NCBI GenBank assembly: GCA_026874595.1
Contig: CM049311.1
Location: 32,569,176 to 32,633,175 of the forward strand
Direction: 5' to 3'
DNA: 64,000 bases
Origin: Sipunculus nudus
Taxonomy: Eukaryota > Annelida > Sipuncula > Golfingiida > Sipunculidae
A program made the translations under genes and the position numbers. Positions within the stretch are counted from its first letter, which is position 1; each line of letters opens with the position of its first letter. Shown here in pieces: positions 1 through 10,559 of the stretch. Under the pieces are notes generated by a model that did not search any database, was not told where the DNA came from, and saw only the letters and a list, made by a program, of their open reading frames with translations.

Positions 1-213
1 CAAAGTGACGTTAAGGTAGTGAAGTCAGATTACTATCAACTACATGTTTCGGCACGGCGACTTTTCATACAGCAGGGAGTACTGATGACCTTTTATGGTA
101 TGCGGCATATATTATAGGGATATGGGAGATTTCATGGCAGTGAACCCACTTTCCTGTGTATTCTACTTCTATCTCTATATAAAATGAACCAGCATGGCTA
201 TTCATCCCTCTCA

Positions 214-218
<5 letters not shown>

Positions 219-265
<47 letters not shown>
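219..265. repeat. (AT)n microsatellite
   Basis: About 23 AT dinucleotides in the intron after VWDE exon 12. The rest of 1-312 shows no exon or recognisable element. Confidence 0.95.
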
Positions 266-267
<2 letters not shown>

Positions 268-312
268 CTCTATTGTTGTCGAGGTTGTATTATTAACTTA
301 TTGTCCCCTTAC

Positions 313-533
313 CTCCAAAACTTGGAGAACTGTTCCGCTTCCTTGCTTGTCCGTTTACGGTTACAGTTAAGGAAGGGATGCAGATCATCTTCTGCGTCGC
401 CATTATAAGATCCACACAGGCCCTCGGTTTCATATTGATCCCGGTCAACCGCTGTAATCGTCACACCTTGGATGTAGCCGTACGAAGTTCCGATCCCTTT
501 AACAGACACCGTTGTGCCAGTCGGTAACCTGAT
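313..533 (-). CDS. VWDE-like gene exon 12: end of VWD domain
   Basis: 221 nt, phase 0 to 2, acceptor ttttaacag, donor GTAAGG. It encodes IRLPTGTTVSVKG, then ITAVDRDQYETEGLCGSYNG, DAEDDL and FSKFWR. GLCG.YNGD..DD is the classic VWD C-terminal motif. The reading frame is open at the donor, so the gene continues beyond the left edge of the window. Confidence 0.87.
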
Positions 534-2100
534 CTGTTAAAAATAAACGGTTTATAAGGTAAAAGCTTGTTTGTAAATTAATAAATAAAATCGAATGTAA
601 AGCACGACAAATATATTAACATAATGCTGCAAGTTTTGTCTAAAATTCGTAAATAGGCAAAAAGCAAACAGGAAAAACGTTCCAAGAATAACTGTTTTGC
701 ATTTTGCTTGTGAAATTACTTACTAATATAGGTCAAGGTCTAGATCCCGATCTTGATCAATCGGCAATTTGTCTAGACCAGATCTCTATCGGGATTTAGT
801 CCTGCCTAATCCCCGATCGGAATTTGCTTTGGACCAATCGCCGATTGGTCGGGAGCAATTATATACCATTTGGTCCAGACCAAAGCCCGATGAGGATTCT
901 TACCAGTCGAAACTCCGATCAGGATCTGGTCCAGCTCAAATCCTGACTCAGACGATGACATAATACTAAAAAAGGCCTTCAGCACATACCTCTGATTTAG
1001 TTAAAGAAAATTCACCCCAGTTCAGCCTACTCGTAAACTTAAATCGAATTTCGTCATGACAAAATTGCATTCATGCCTCGCATGAATGAATATTAGGAAG
1101 ACTGATACCTGACTTGAATTTATTAATTGGATAAAAGGATACTACGGGCTTTTGTTGCACAATTTAACCTTCATTAAAAGAATAAAAATATGTTAAACTT
1201 GATGAATAATGTTTTCTTCTCTGGTTAATAATACCTACATGCATCATGTATGTGTGAATCAAAAGAATTAAATTCTGTATCTAAAATAAACAAACACTTT
1301 TTATAAATACAAACAATTTTACATTGATTTAAAAATTTAAAAAAGGAGCCTTTTGGACATGAAGTTAGCAAGTAGATACAGTTATGAGCTGGATCAGTGG
1401 TATGGGTAGCCAAAACCTTGAACTGATTAGGCAGGAAGTAATTAATTCTCTTTGTTATTAATTGAAAGTCGGGATTTAGGCCGGACTGAATCTTGATAGG
1501 GAATTAGTCTGAACCAGTCGCCGACTGGTTAAGATCGGGATCTTGGCAGAACATATATACTGATATAGTGAATCATATGTCATAATTGTGTTTTATATTG
1601 ATAATACACAAACAGTTATAACGAAATACCATATAAGAATGGGATCCGCTTGAAAGCACGGTGAGTGATCCGTCAGGACACTGAACATAGGCGCTGAATT
1701 TCCGTATAACATTCGGACAGTAATTTATGGCAAACACATCTTTGCCAGACTTTATGAACACTGCACAGTTACAACTGGCAACTCCATTGCATCGTACATA
1801 GTACGCGTTCACCTGCAACTCATTCAAATGCAGAAATATAATTGATTTTACACTTGTTATATTGAAAGAAGTCATATAATGTGTTGACAAATATATTTCA
1901 GTTCAGATTAATCATTACATGTAAAATATATGTCTAGTTCTATCATTTCGTCCTGGGAAAAGATTTATTCCACTATATATTTTAAACATACCTGAAGAGG
2001 AAGCGTCTTGTGTCTGTATAGAATGAATTCACCTTGCAGGTAATTATCATATTTGCTGTAATGAGTGAATATGTGAGTAAATATATATCCACCACATACC

Positions 2101-2154
<54 letters not shown>

Positions 2155-5100
2155 TAAATGAATATCTGAACCAATACATGTCAGTGCACACATAAATGAC
2201 ATTGCCTTTGACGTCTATGGAACGTAAACTTTTAATTATGAATATTACAAATTTTGATAATAAACATAATGCAATATTACCAGCCATCAAATGAAGTCAT
2301 ATGTGGATCGTTCAGTGATCGACAGACCCCTGCACTTTGGAATGAGCTACCTCGACGATCATGGACTGTTACCTGCGTCATTGAAGAGATAAAAGACAGA
2401 CTGAAGCTGTGTTTTACGGAGGCGAATACTTCTTCTAGCTCCTTCGTATATGAACAATACTCAATAAATGAACCATGTACAGTATTAGGAGTTTCCTTGT
2501 TGTGAAACTAAATGATATGCGCATGCTTAATCCAGTGTTCGCACTCTTAGTTTAATACCAACAGTTTTTTTCAGACACAAGAATTTTCCAGTTGTTTAAA
2601 AAATTTACGATGGATTTAAATAAAACCTCCGTTACAATTCAATGTTTCTTTCCAGTTATATTACAGGGTGATTCAGCGACTAACAGTTATTTCTGGCAGC
2701 CTGTATTTCTGCCAGATTAAATGACTGAAGAATCTCTCTGACGTCTGAAGTGTCACTTTCATGATTCTGTTTGGATTGCCGTCGATATTATCCCTGGGAG
2801 CATGTACACGTAATATACCCTTTGTGCCAGGTCGCCAGGATTCACCAGGCCCGATAGCTAAAATACATTAAATTCTTCAAACCAAATTCCAAATTAAGCT
2901 CACTTTTCTGCTGTTTAGTATTTGATGTATGAAAGGAGTGATCTCAACCACGTACTTGCTTCTAACGTGAATTTTTTTCATATCATTTTAGTCATTCCCT
3001 GCCCTAGCACATATTAATAAATGTTACTAATCAAAAGTCGTACCATATGAGGATGTCGCAACAGAATAGACTAGTTTCTCATAAATGATTTAAAGTTGTT
3101 TAAGTAAAAATGACAAAATGGCCTATTATTTCTAAAATAATTAATTACGCATTTTCCTGTTTCTGCGCTAGGGGCCAAAAAAGTTGGCTTTCTTTGACTT
3201 CCTAAAGATATTCGAAAAAAAAGGTGGATATGGATTGTGGAACGGACTACAATAACTTATAAGGAATCAGGAAAAATTGCAGCAAAAGCGTGCGGTTACC
3301 TTTGATAGTGACATTACACTTAACAGTTTTCCCGTCTTGTATCTCTTCTACTTTCAGCCCAGTATAATAGCCTTTGGAGATACAGGAGTCATCTTCAAGT
3401 GTGGGTGTGATAACCTCCACCGCCATCTCTCTAACAAAAGTTGAGCCAAGAATCGGAATGGTCGGTTCCAGCTCAGTTTCCACACTTTCGTCCTCATAAA
3501 CCGTTAGGACAAGGTCACGAAGCTGTCAAGAGTCACATTACATAAATACGTGTTGGTCGCCATGTAAATATTATTCATATAACGTCATTGTTACCTGAAT
3601 GGAAAGCTTTAGAAACGACAATAAATTGGTCTATACTCTTTTATTTAAAAAGGAATGTGTTATTACAGCATCGGTTTATACAAATATTGATTAAAATCTT
3701 TTGTGTAAACATCGAAATGCATTGCCTCGTTTCTTAGATTTCTAATTTTATATCGTATAAGTTACACGAAAGTGTATCTTGTATCTTTATGTGGATATTA
3801 ACCTTTCTTATGTAAACTATATGTTTTTTAAAAAAAAACATGATCTTGTATCTCTATACCTAGAATCTTGTTTACTATTTAGATACATTTACATGTTGTA
3901 CCACTTCGGAGTCATATTTAAACAGATGCCTATTGCAGTTTTCCGTGTAATTTCTGACATGTAATGGACTCATATTTATTCTGCATTGGTATACATACCG
4001 AAAATGATTATGACATTAATTTTATAATGTTCTACTAATGTTCTAATGGTCTATATCTCTCAGTGTTTATTAAGAGAGTTACAAGGAACATCAAATTTAG
4101 AGTTATGGGAAAGCGCTTCCGCATCTTGTGAGGGATCTGATCTTCTAATGTATCGCTAATTTTTATTTTGAATTTTCTGGTATAAAAGCCTCCCCACCCA
4201 CCCTTTTAAGAAGGTTATGACCATTCAGTGTGAAGCAGGTTTTGTGCAACGTATGTGACATCGGTTGATTGGAGGCATGGGTGCAGAATAAAACGTGTAT
4301 GGTTGCTTAACTGGGAACTCTAATAAAGAAAACTTTACATAAGTTATGAATTTCAATTCAGCATGACGCTGCTTGCACGTGACCCATGAAGCTCCTTCCC
4401 CAGTAGAAATTATGAAATCCACTACGTAAAACAACACTACGCTATTACCTTTACCCTTCTTGAAATCTAACGATTTGTTTGGTTAAACTAGGTTTGAAAA
4501 ATTAATTTAATAATTTTAGAGAATAGTTTCTGTACCTGTATTCCGGCAAAGAATCTGTTACTTTCCTTTTCCGGGCTTGGTGCGTCATATTGTGGTCCAT
4601 CGGCTCTGACCCTACAGTAGACCTATAAAATATTTAAATTAACAAATTATACGAGAAACCGCTAATGATTATCTGATAGGAGCACTGAGAAAGAAACCGT
4701 ACTTGCCTCTTTACCGAGAGCGTCTGGTTGTCCGTGGTACCAGTCTTCCTCGTGTAGATGATGGGGAAGCTCTTTTCGTGTTACCCTGGTAACGCTGAGC
4801 ACCTCCTCTTCTTGTATAAGCCATCTAATGTCTAACCACATATCATTACTAATGGCCGCCGGATTTGGAATATTACACCGAAATAACACCTCTCGTCTCC
4901 CAGAGGTGGACACAACGTAGTCTACCATAGGAGTCTGGTCGAACGATGGAAAATTTACTAAAATACAGAGCAGAACTCTATAAATAATAACACTCCCTAC
5001 CTTCAATATACATTAAAACGTGAGGTGAAATGAAAATAAGGTATAAATAATATCAAGGGTCTGTAAAGTCCAAATCAAAAAGCGAAAGTTTGCTTCCAAC

Positions 5101-8100
5101 TTAGTCTAAAGCTCAAAGATATGACCCCTGATCAAACTGGCATGCCACTTACATCCCATTTTAAACGGACTATATCAAACGTAAATTACAAGAACTGGAA
5201 CATGTTTTATTCTTGTAATGGCCGCAAGTGAAAAAACCCCATTCTGTTACCTCATGTATTGTAAAAAGGCCTTAACAATGAGTGCGACAATCATTTATCA
5301 CTTTGCTTTAGATAGGATGAATTGAAATGAAAACCCATTATGGGAATTAATTGGTGAATCATCTGATGTATGGATTCGCAGGTAATTTGAAATTCCATCG
5401 CCTGGGCGACATACCGGAGCAATCAGGTTGGTGGCCGGATGGTGAACTTTGACCCGGAGGGCAAGGTGCATTGTCCCCTGTGACGAAACGTGCAGAAAAA
5501 AACAGGTATAGTTACATTTCTCTTTCCGTAAATTTAATCAGCAGTTGAATTAGTAATTTATATAATATAATAACCGTATTCTAATTAAAAGCACGATAAA
5601 AATAGTTTGCATTGTGTTATTTTAAGATTTATTTACTCATTCTTAATTATGATATGTTTCTATATGCCAAATTATGTATCTCACCGAAGCAGTAAGCGAT
5701 TGGGCATCCTCCAACATTAGGCAGATAATACACGTTGAATTCTCCGCAGTTCTTCACGCGGATATTGAGCGTGTCCGCCTTGCAAAAGTCATTCACATTT
5801 ATGAAAGCAGAGCGGTCATGGATTTGGCCGTCAGCAGGCGGCGGGTCCCCTGAAATTTTCATTACAGATATTATTTTCAAAAGCCATCTTAGACTTGATA
5901 TCAAAATTCGTGAACTAATAAAAACAAAACAAAATATTTTCGGTCGAGGCAACAGCCTGTTTTTTTTTAATATTGGCTGAACTAGATATTTTGTACAAAA
6001 ACATAATGTCATTCGGCTTTCGGACTTCATATCTGTGCTCTAATATGATTATTCTGGCATCAACGACGCTCTAAGTACCGTAGCTTGGTGTGTAATAGCC
6101 AGGAACCCCCGAAAGGCATATTTGTTTGTCACGTTCTTTCGTCTGGGAGCAATGTGCACTAAACCTAGACCGAGAAGGGCGATTAAAAAATAAAAAAAAT
6201 ATGTTAACCTTCCATCCAAACAGGATATGCGGTACTGCATGCTCCGCTCACTGGGCACGAATCAACCATGTCGCCCCCTGCCGGTGAATTAACACGGAAC
6301 CAACCCTCAGCTAAGTAATCGTCGCACTGTGGCGCCCCCTGAAGCATGGTGTGATTACTTCGTTTAGCCTCATGGTCATTCAGAACGTTGTGGCCGTCAG
6401 ACTCACAAGGGTCAGAAGCTGAAGATAAAGAATATAGGATCAATTATAAATAAAAACATATATTATATTTATACTTTGAAATCACCAACAGGACTAGAAA
6501 ACTGTTGAATATATAAAATATGTAGATACTTGAATTATGTCATATTCATCGACACATTTGAGCATTGGCAGCTCATGTGCTCCATGTGTTTTTAAATTTG
6601 AAGAAAAAAAATCTGTATTGAAACGTTTCACTTGTTATATATTTAGCTTTGTGTAAGATCAGAAAAGATAAAACCTTTAACATCGTGTAAACATGAAGTA
6701 AGCACAAAGGGAGAGAATCTAAACGACATGAATGACTTGAAACAAATGAGTATAAGCTTTATTGTATTAAAAAAAATTTATCCTGTATACTGTGGTCATA
6801 ATTACGGTGGCTGATTTAGGACACAGAAAAAAAAAATATTTATCTCGAGATCTCGAGATAACATCTCGAGATCTCGACATAGAATTTCGCAATAAAAAAA
6901 TTTTAGGAAGCAAAAAAAAAAAAAAATTTTAGGAAGCAAAAAAAAAAAATTTTAGGAAGCAAAAAAAAAAAATTTTAGGAAGCAAAAAAAAAATTTTAGG
7001 AAGCAAAAAAAAATTTTTAGGAAGCAAAAAAAAAAATTTAGGAAGCAAAAAAAAAATTTTTTTAGGAAGCAAAAAAAAAATTTTAGAAAGCAAAAAAAAA
7101 ATTTTTAGAAAGCAAAAAAAAAAATTTTTAGGAAGCAAAAAAAAAATTATCTTTTGAGATCTCCAGAAAAAATGTCACACTTGTACGAACCATTCGAAGC
7201 TGAATTGACATAAAACAAAGCAACCTTATGGGGACAGTATACGTTAAGAGTGCTTACTATTGCAATTATAAAACAAAGGCCATGTATACTGTGTTTAACT
7301 GAACGGTAATACAATATAATTAATTTAAAATCAATCAAGTTTGTATATCCCCTGAGATAAGGCGAGTTGAAGAAAAGTTCAATATAAATTCAATATTTAA
7401 TATTCATATCCGTAAGGAAGATGTCAAAGCCTAAAGAATCTGAAACATTCTACCTGAACGGCGGATTCGGAGCCATGTCTGTTAAATCACTCAAATAGAA
7501 ATGTTTAGGTCTGCATGCATGCATTGTGGGTACCTTATTATTTTAAGAATACAAACAAATATGAGCTTCTTATAGAAACACGCTTTTTGTACAATTTCTT
7601 TCAGCTTTTGTTTTATTGAAATGGTGTGTCGTTTTATGGAACATGTATTAGACCATCATAAATTAAAATATGCTAAAACTGATTACTGTGTTTTCTGGTA
7701 GGTGGGGGGGGGGGGTCGGGGTGGGGCGTTGCTTCAGCCCCTAAAGCCCAAGTCTTGATCCACTATAGCTCTTACTATAGCTCAGATTAATTTAATCAAC
7801 CTATTTTCATAAATGTTTTATATTCATAAATAAACGGTTTAAAATTTCGATCATCTCTCATCATGATTTTTCTTCAGCAAAATGCTTTGCTTTGGTCTTA
7901 AAGTCGCTATTCACCTGTCTTATTTATAGAATCTTTGTAAAAACTCTGCATATACATATTAAAGAAGTGAAAGTAATCATAAACATAATCTAGGTAAACA
8001 TAATCTATTAATCTTTCATAAAAATGAGCCAATGCCATGGGTAAAGGCGGTGTCTTTGTCTATATCCACGTTTTTTTATAACATGGGTCGGGGGGGGGGG

Positions 8101-9784
8101 GGGGTGCAAATATTGCCACCGATCGTAATAGAAAGACGTCCGGCAGAAACATCTGGCTTCAATTCAGAGATTACAGATTTCTGTAAATGACAAATACTGC
8201 ATTGCTTCACATGCTCTAACGAATATCAACTAGGGTTAACACTTGCTCAAGTGGCTTGTATACAAGTAGCCTTTAGATAAAATGTTTATACGTCAAAGTG
8301 ACGTTATAAGACCTATTCCCAGCTGGGGTTTCTTCCTAAATTGTTTTTTTTGCTTCCTAATTTTTTTTTTTGCTTCCTAAAATTTTTTTTTTGCTTCCTA
8401 AAAATTTTTTTTTTGCTTCATAAAATTTTTTTTTTATGCTTCCTAAATTTTTTTTTTGCTTCCTAAAATTTTTTTTTTTTGCTTCCTAAATTTTTTTTTT
8501 TTTGCTTCATGAAATTTTATTTCATGCTTCCTAAATTTCTTTTTTTTTGCTTCCTAAAATTTTTTTTTTTTGCTTCCTAAAAATTTTTTTTTTGCTTCCT
8601 AACATTTTTTTTTTTGCGAAATTCTATGTCGAGATCTCGAGATGTTATCTCGAGATCACGAGATAAATATTTTTTTTTCTTTGTCCTAAATCAGCCACCG
8701 TACATAATTAAGCACTAACAATATTTTATGTCAATGCAACATCAATAAATGGGTTTTAGGAGAACACGTTAACTTGGCGCTGCACTTAAATGCGGTGTGT
8801 TATTTGTGCCAATGCATAGATGAAATGTAAAGAGGACGTAGATTTATGACAAAACTCTTCACTGTGAGAACTCTTTATTTTTTAGATAATTAGGGTACAG
8901 ACTAACATCACTGACAAAAGATGATACGCCATTATAGGGTAAATTGTTTAGGGCGGATATCATCTCGTAGAACACTGACTAACAATAATTAATGCTGCAG
9001 ACATTACACATCAATTCGAAAGTTGTTGATTTATACACAAAATAAAACCTAAGACTATTTTGTATTACAAAAAAATAAAGATTAGACATTTAAAAATTAG
9101 ATTTAAGATGAATTATACATTTTACAAAAAAGTTTACACATGTAAGTTTTAACAAGTTCGCTTTAGTTAAATAATTATTTTGTTAATTATAAGCAGCACA
9201 CCATTACCTATTTGGCAACATTGGCCATGGTGACTTGGTGTGCAGTAACATCCCGTATCATGTGGTGTCCCTCCGTTATGACAGTACAAATTACATGATT
9301 GTTCCTCTGTTGCGGTCCCGTCACACTCTCCGCCACCACAAAATGCCTTCACTGCTATTACTCTCTGTCTCGTCTGAGTTCCGGACAAACCACAAGGGGC
9401 GCTGCATGTTGTCCATGGCGACCAATCGTCCCAGGTACAATTTCTCTTCGTACAAATTTCACAGCACCCACCAGATACGCCTGACAGACACTGGCAACCC
9501 GACAAGATGGGAGTTCCACCATTGTTACAAAAGCGGTTGCATGGTCTATTTTCAATAGATGGCCCAGTACAGGGGGAACCCCCACAAGACGGATGTTGGA
9601 CTATCCCACGTGACCGAGACTGCATCCCGCCTCCTCCACATTGATAGGAGCAGCTGCCCCAGTTACCCCAGCTTCCCCATCTGCAGTCTACCCTGGAACA
9701 CCCTCCGCCACCCAAAAACCACGCACACCCCACATGAAGATTGGTTTTGAGGAAAATAACCAACAGGATCGTCCGCAAACTCAT
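313..9784 (-). CDS. VWDE-like secreted protein, 5' part, 12 exons
   Basis: Coding exons chain on the minus strand as 9784-9208, 6418-6209, 5849-5685, 5477-5415, 4957-4707, 4622-4536, 3522-3300, 2857-2685, 2372-2281, 2055-1992, 1812-1630 and 533-313. They total 2,309 nt (about 769 codons) with consistent phases. Domain order: signal peptide, TSP1, EGF-like, TSP1, EGF-like, D8C cysteine domain (SDPC...GWFRV...KNCG...CPIAYC), a VWDE middle segment (VYCRVRADG, FFAGI), then a VWD domain (DPHMTSFDG, GEFILYRH, GLCGSYNGD). Known VWDE proteins have D8C and VWD followed by EGF repeats; they are secreted or membrane-tethered extracellular proteins. Here the TSP1/EGF block is added at the N-terminus, and the expected EGF region would lie beyond the left edge. 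Splicing is inferred by eye from acceptor/donor sites and family continuity; no transcript was checked. Confidence 0.85.
730..1546. repeat. Two clusters of a degenerate GATCGGGAT/ACCAATCGCCGAT repeat
   Basis: Two clusters (730-957 and 1466-1546) share GATCGGGAT and hairpin motifs of the type gaccaatcgccgattggtc / accagtcgccgactggtt. They lie in the intron between exons 12 and 11. The 64-codon frame over the first cluster is a by-product of the repeat. I cannot name the family. Confidence 0.5.
1630..1812 (-). CDS. VWDE-like gene exon 11: VWD domain
   Basis: 183 nt, 61 codons, phase 0/0, acceptor gagttgcag, donor GTATTT. It encodes VNAYYVRCNGVASCNCAVF, then KSGKDVFAINYC and SGSHSYM. The V......C.G.ASCNC.V....DV..I..C pattern matches VWDE-type VWD domains. 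Confidence 0.84.
1992..2055 (-). CDS. VWDE-like gene exon 10: VWD domain
   Basis: 64 nt, phase 2 to 0, acceptor tcattacag, donor GTATGT. It encodes KYDNYLQGEFILYRHKTLPL plus Q. The Y.....GEF.LY pattern is the second VWD landmark. The split codon at the junction is TGC (Cys). A (TA)n microsatellite lies just inside the intron upstream. Confidence 0.85.
2103..2148. repeat. (TA)n microsatellite in VWDE intron
   Basis: A run of TA dinucleotides about 46 nt long, 50 nt upstream of the acceptor of exon 10. It generates long YIYIYI reading frames that are artefacts. Confidence 0.95.
2281..2372 (-). CDS. VWDE-like gene exon 9: start of VWD domain
   Basis: 92 nt, phase 0 to 2, acceptor acgcag, donor GTAATA. 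It encodes VTVHDRRGSSFQSAGVC followed by RSLNDPHMTSFDG. The DPHM.SFDG motif is the hallmark start of von Willebrand D domains. It lies in the shadow of a plus-strand open frame of 83 codons, which I consider spurious. Confidence 0.85.
2685..2857 (-). CDS. VWDE-like gene exon 8
   Basis: 173 nt, acceptor tattttag, donor GTTAGT, phase 1 to 0. It encodes AIGPGESWRPGTKGILRVHA, then RIMKVTLQTSERFFSHLIWQ and KYRLPEIT. The W..Y.LP.I motif is what precedes the VWD domain in this family, and the next exon continues it as VTVHD. Confidence 0.8.
3300..3522 (-). CDS. VWDE-like gene exon 7
   Basis: 223 nt, phase 0 to 1, acceptor tcttgacag, donor GTAACC. It encodes LRDLVLTVYEDESVETELEP, then TIPILGSTF and CNVTIKG. 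It corresponds to the beta-rich region preceding VWD in VWDE proteins (L.L.E.......TVP pattern). Confidence 0.82.
3523..4535. other. Intron between VWDE exons 6 and 7, no feature seen
   Basis: A+T-rich sequence with a 70-codon minus frame (4225-4437) that has no splice sites in suitable phase and no family similarity. Nothing else recognised. Confidence 0.5.
4536..4622 (-). CDS. VWDE-like gene exon 6
   Basis: 87 nt, 29 codons, phase 0/0, acceptor tttatag, donor GTACAG. It encodes VYCRVRADGPQYDAPS and ESNRFFAGIQ. The VYC.VRA...FFAGI pattern is the characteristic VWDE segment between the D8C and VWD domains. A tempting open frame in the following intron (4225-4437) was excluded because exon 6 joins exon 7 directly in phase and in family pattern. 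Confidence 0.82.
4707..4957 (-). CDS. VWDE-like gene exon 5: VWDE middle region, GC donor
   Basis: 251 nt; acceptor ctgtattttag, joined codon GTA. It encodes VNFPSFDQTPMVDYVVSTSG, then NDMWLDIRWLIQEEEVL and EEDWYHGQPDALGKE. It must end in phase 0 to join VYCRVRADG. The only donor giving that is AAAGAG|GCAAGT, which matches the GC-AG donor consensus exactly. The GT donors nearby (CTCG|GTAAAG and GCAA|GTACGG) are phase 1 and would put a stop soon after the next exon starts. Confidence 0.8.
5415..5477 (-). CDS. VWDE-like gene exon 4: short CPPG linker exon
   Basis: 63 nt, acceptor cgtcacag, donor GTATGT. It encodes DNAPCPPGQSSPSGHQPDCS. A small cysteine-containing linker with this C.PG...SP.G..P.C pattern follows the D8C module in VWDE-like proteins. 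Both phases (1/1) fit the neighbours. The exon is too short for a simple ORF scan and was found from the splice sites and phase. Confidence 0.75.
5685..5849 (-). CDS. VWDE-like gene exon 3: second half of D8C domain
   Basis: 165 nt, phase 1 to phase 1, acceptor cag, donor GTGAGA. It completes the D8C module with IRVKNCGEFNVYYLPNVGGC and then CPIAYCFG. The KNCG.F.VY.L....CP.AYC.G signature follows directly on exon 2 without a gap in the family pattern. Confidence 0.87.
6209..6418 (-). CDS. VWDE-like gene exon 2: first half of D8C domain
   Basis: 210 nt, phase 1 to phase 1, acceptor tatcttcag, donor GTTAAC. It encodes SDPCESDGHNVLNDHEAKRS, then CDDYLAEGWFRVNSPAGG, then CSTAYPVWMEG. This is the DPC...H..L.D..RS...CD..L..GW.R....GG.M...C....C.T..P.W..G pattern of the D8C module found in VWDE, uromodulin and GP2 relatives. 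Its phase-1 acceptor matters because every signal-peptide exon found upstream on this strand also ends in phase 1. Confidence 0.87.
6893..7146. repeat. Tandem 20-bp A-tract array (left arm of foldback)
   Basis: About 12 imperfect copies of TTTTAGGAAGC followed by 9-14 A. Length variation is in the homopolymer. The minus-strand frame of repeated Phe/Leu/Pro-Lys here is not a gene. Confidence 0.9.
8337..8615. repeat. Tandem 20-bp T-tract array (right arm of foldback)
   Basis: About 13 imperfect copies of GCTTCCTAAAA plus a T-run, the reverse complement of the left array. Some copies carry GCTTCATAAAA or GCTTCATGAAA variants, so the arrays have diverged separately. Confidence 0.9.
8709..9207. 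other. Rest of VWDE intron 1, no feature seen
   Basis: A+T-rich intron sequence between the foldback element and the donor of exon 1. No exon or repeat recognised. Confidence 0.5.
9208..9784 (-). CDS. VWDE-like gene exon 1: signal peptide, 2x TSP1, 2x EGF-like
   Basis: 192 codons plus 1 nt. It starts MSLRTILLVIFLK with a hydrophobic signal core ending near Cys-Ala-Trp. TSP1 repeat 1 contains WGSWGNWGSCSYQCGGG; a short EGF-like module follows (CNNGGTPILSGCQC). TSP1 repeat 2 contains WDDWSPWTTCSAPCG, and a second EGF-like module follows (CHNGGTPHDTGCYC). The W-x-x-W and CS-x-x-CG motifs are textbook thrombospondin type 1. The donor after CAAATAG is GTAATG, phase 1, which fits the phase-1 acceptor of the D8C exon (joined codon GCT). 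An in-frame tttcag lies 16 nt upstream of the ATG, suggesting a 5' UTR intron. The remaining downstream frame (NGVLLIINKIII) is read-through into the intron. Confidence 0.88.
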
Positions 9785-10288
9785 TCTATTCGGTTCAGTC
9801 TGAAATATTAATTTTCATATTGTTTCTCGTCTTCGACTACACTGAAAATATCATTGATATGGGTCAACAAACCCCAGGAAAGTAAATTTTTGATTCTGCA
9901 AAATGCTGCCTTATGTATGCTTTACGAAGCTGATCAAATATGCTTTTCCATAACTGCATGGATGTTTTCTACATAGCTTGTGCTTGGTGTTAGTTTTTTG
10001 TTTATGGTCACCAACGTTTTTATGGTCTGCTCCCTTTAGCCTTCCCATTTACCATTAGTTCGAAAAGCAAGATGGGATATTTCTTTTATGTCGCGATAAT
10101 GAGAAATAGGTACCTAAATTAGGTTAATCCACAGACTCAGATAGAACGGCTTTATATTTTCTCACAGATGGTAGTTTGTTTCATATATCATCTTGAAAGC
10201 TAACACTGAACAGGTTAAAACTTGTAGGACAAATGCGCGAATCCGAAAGTGAATTGATCTAATTATAATCTACGTCCGGTCAACAAAC

Positions 10289-10352
10289 ATTCGGAGATAT
10301 GAGTTCCAAGTAATACCAAAGCAACAGTGAGCAGTCCCATAGAGGTGATCAT
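10289..10352 (-). pseudogene. Signal-peptide first exon, copy A, donor degraded
   Basis: 64 nt encoding MITSMGLLTV...LLGTHISE plus 1 nt. It is the same length and near-identical in protein to the copy at 13863-13926. The position of the donor reads TGTTTGTTG instead of TGTAAGT, so splicing is doubtful. About 200 bp of upstream sequence (to about 10560) is also shared with the other copies. This copy retains a TATA-like TTTTATATG on the minus strand near 10545. It sits 0.5 kb upstream of the VWDE exon 1 start. Confidence 0.6.
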
Positions 10353-10559
10353 GTCGGCAGCAGTGTAAATCTGGTTAGCAAATTAAAAGGAACCTCTTCT
10401 AAAAACGAATGGTTCGTTAGCAACTGTAGTTTAAGATCGTAAATATCGTGTTTGTTGATAAAGCACGTAGACAAAGCACTTTTTTTATATTGTTCTGCGG
10501 CAAATGACGCAAGCGTTTCTAATCGTATGTGACACAAACATATAAAACCACACGCTTTC

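Larger units (their letters stand above)
6803..8702. mobile_element. 1.9-kb foldback DNA element with inverted A-tract arrays
   Basis: The ends are inverted copies starting TACGGTGGCTGATTTAGGAC and continuing through an A-tract, a palindromic block rich in CTCGAGATCTCGAGAT, and GACATAGAATTTCGCA (about 90 bp per end). Just inside each end is a tandem array of a roughly 20-bp unit, TTTTAGGAAGC plus an A-run, at 6893-7146; its reverse complement is at about 8337-8615. The flanks are CATAAT on both sides (6797-6802 and 8703-8708), a possible 6-bp target duplication. The interior (7150-8330) has two poly-G runs and no transposase-like frame, so the element is non-autonomous. It lies in intron 1 of the VWDE-like gene. 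The superfamily is unknown. Confidence 0.75.

Noticed and set aside
2254..2505. Plus-strand 83-codon frame
   Set aside because: It overlaps the minus-strand VWD exon with DPHMTSFDG and correct splice sites, so it is a shadow.
4225..4437. Minus-strand frame considered as an extra VWDE exon
   Set aside because: Exons 6 and 7 join directly in phase 0 and in family pattern; this frame has no fitting acceptor/donor or similarity.
6893..7146. CRISPR-like regular repeats
   Set aside because: Units of about 20 bp are contiguous with no unique spacers, lie in a eukaryotic intron and are mirrored by an inverted array.
6803..8702. Tc1/mariner assignment from TA at both ends
   Set aside because: TA flanks are present but the six preceding/following bases CATAAT also repeat, and the end sequence is not mariner-like; left unclassified.
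9235..9750. Three plus-strand frames over the TSP1 exon
   Set aside because: They are opposite-strand shadows of the cysteine-rich TSP1/EGF exon.
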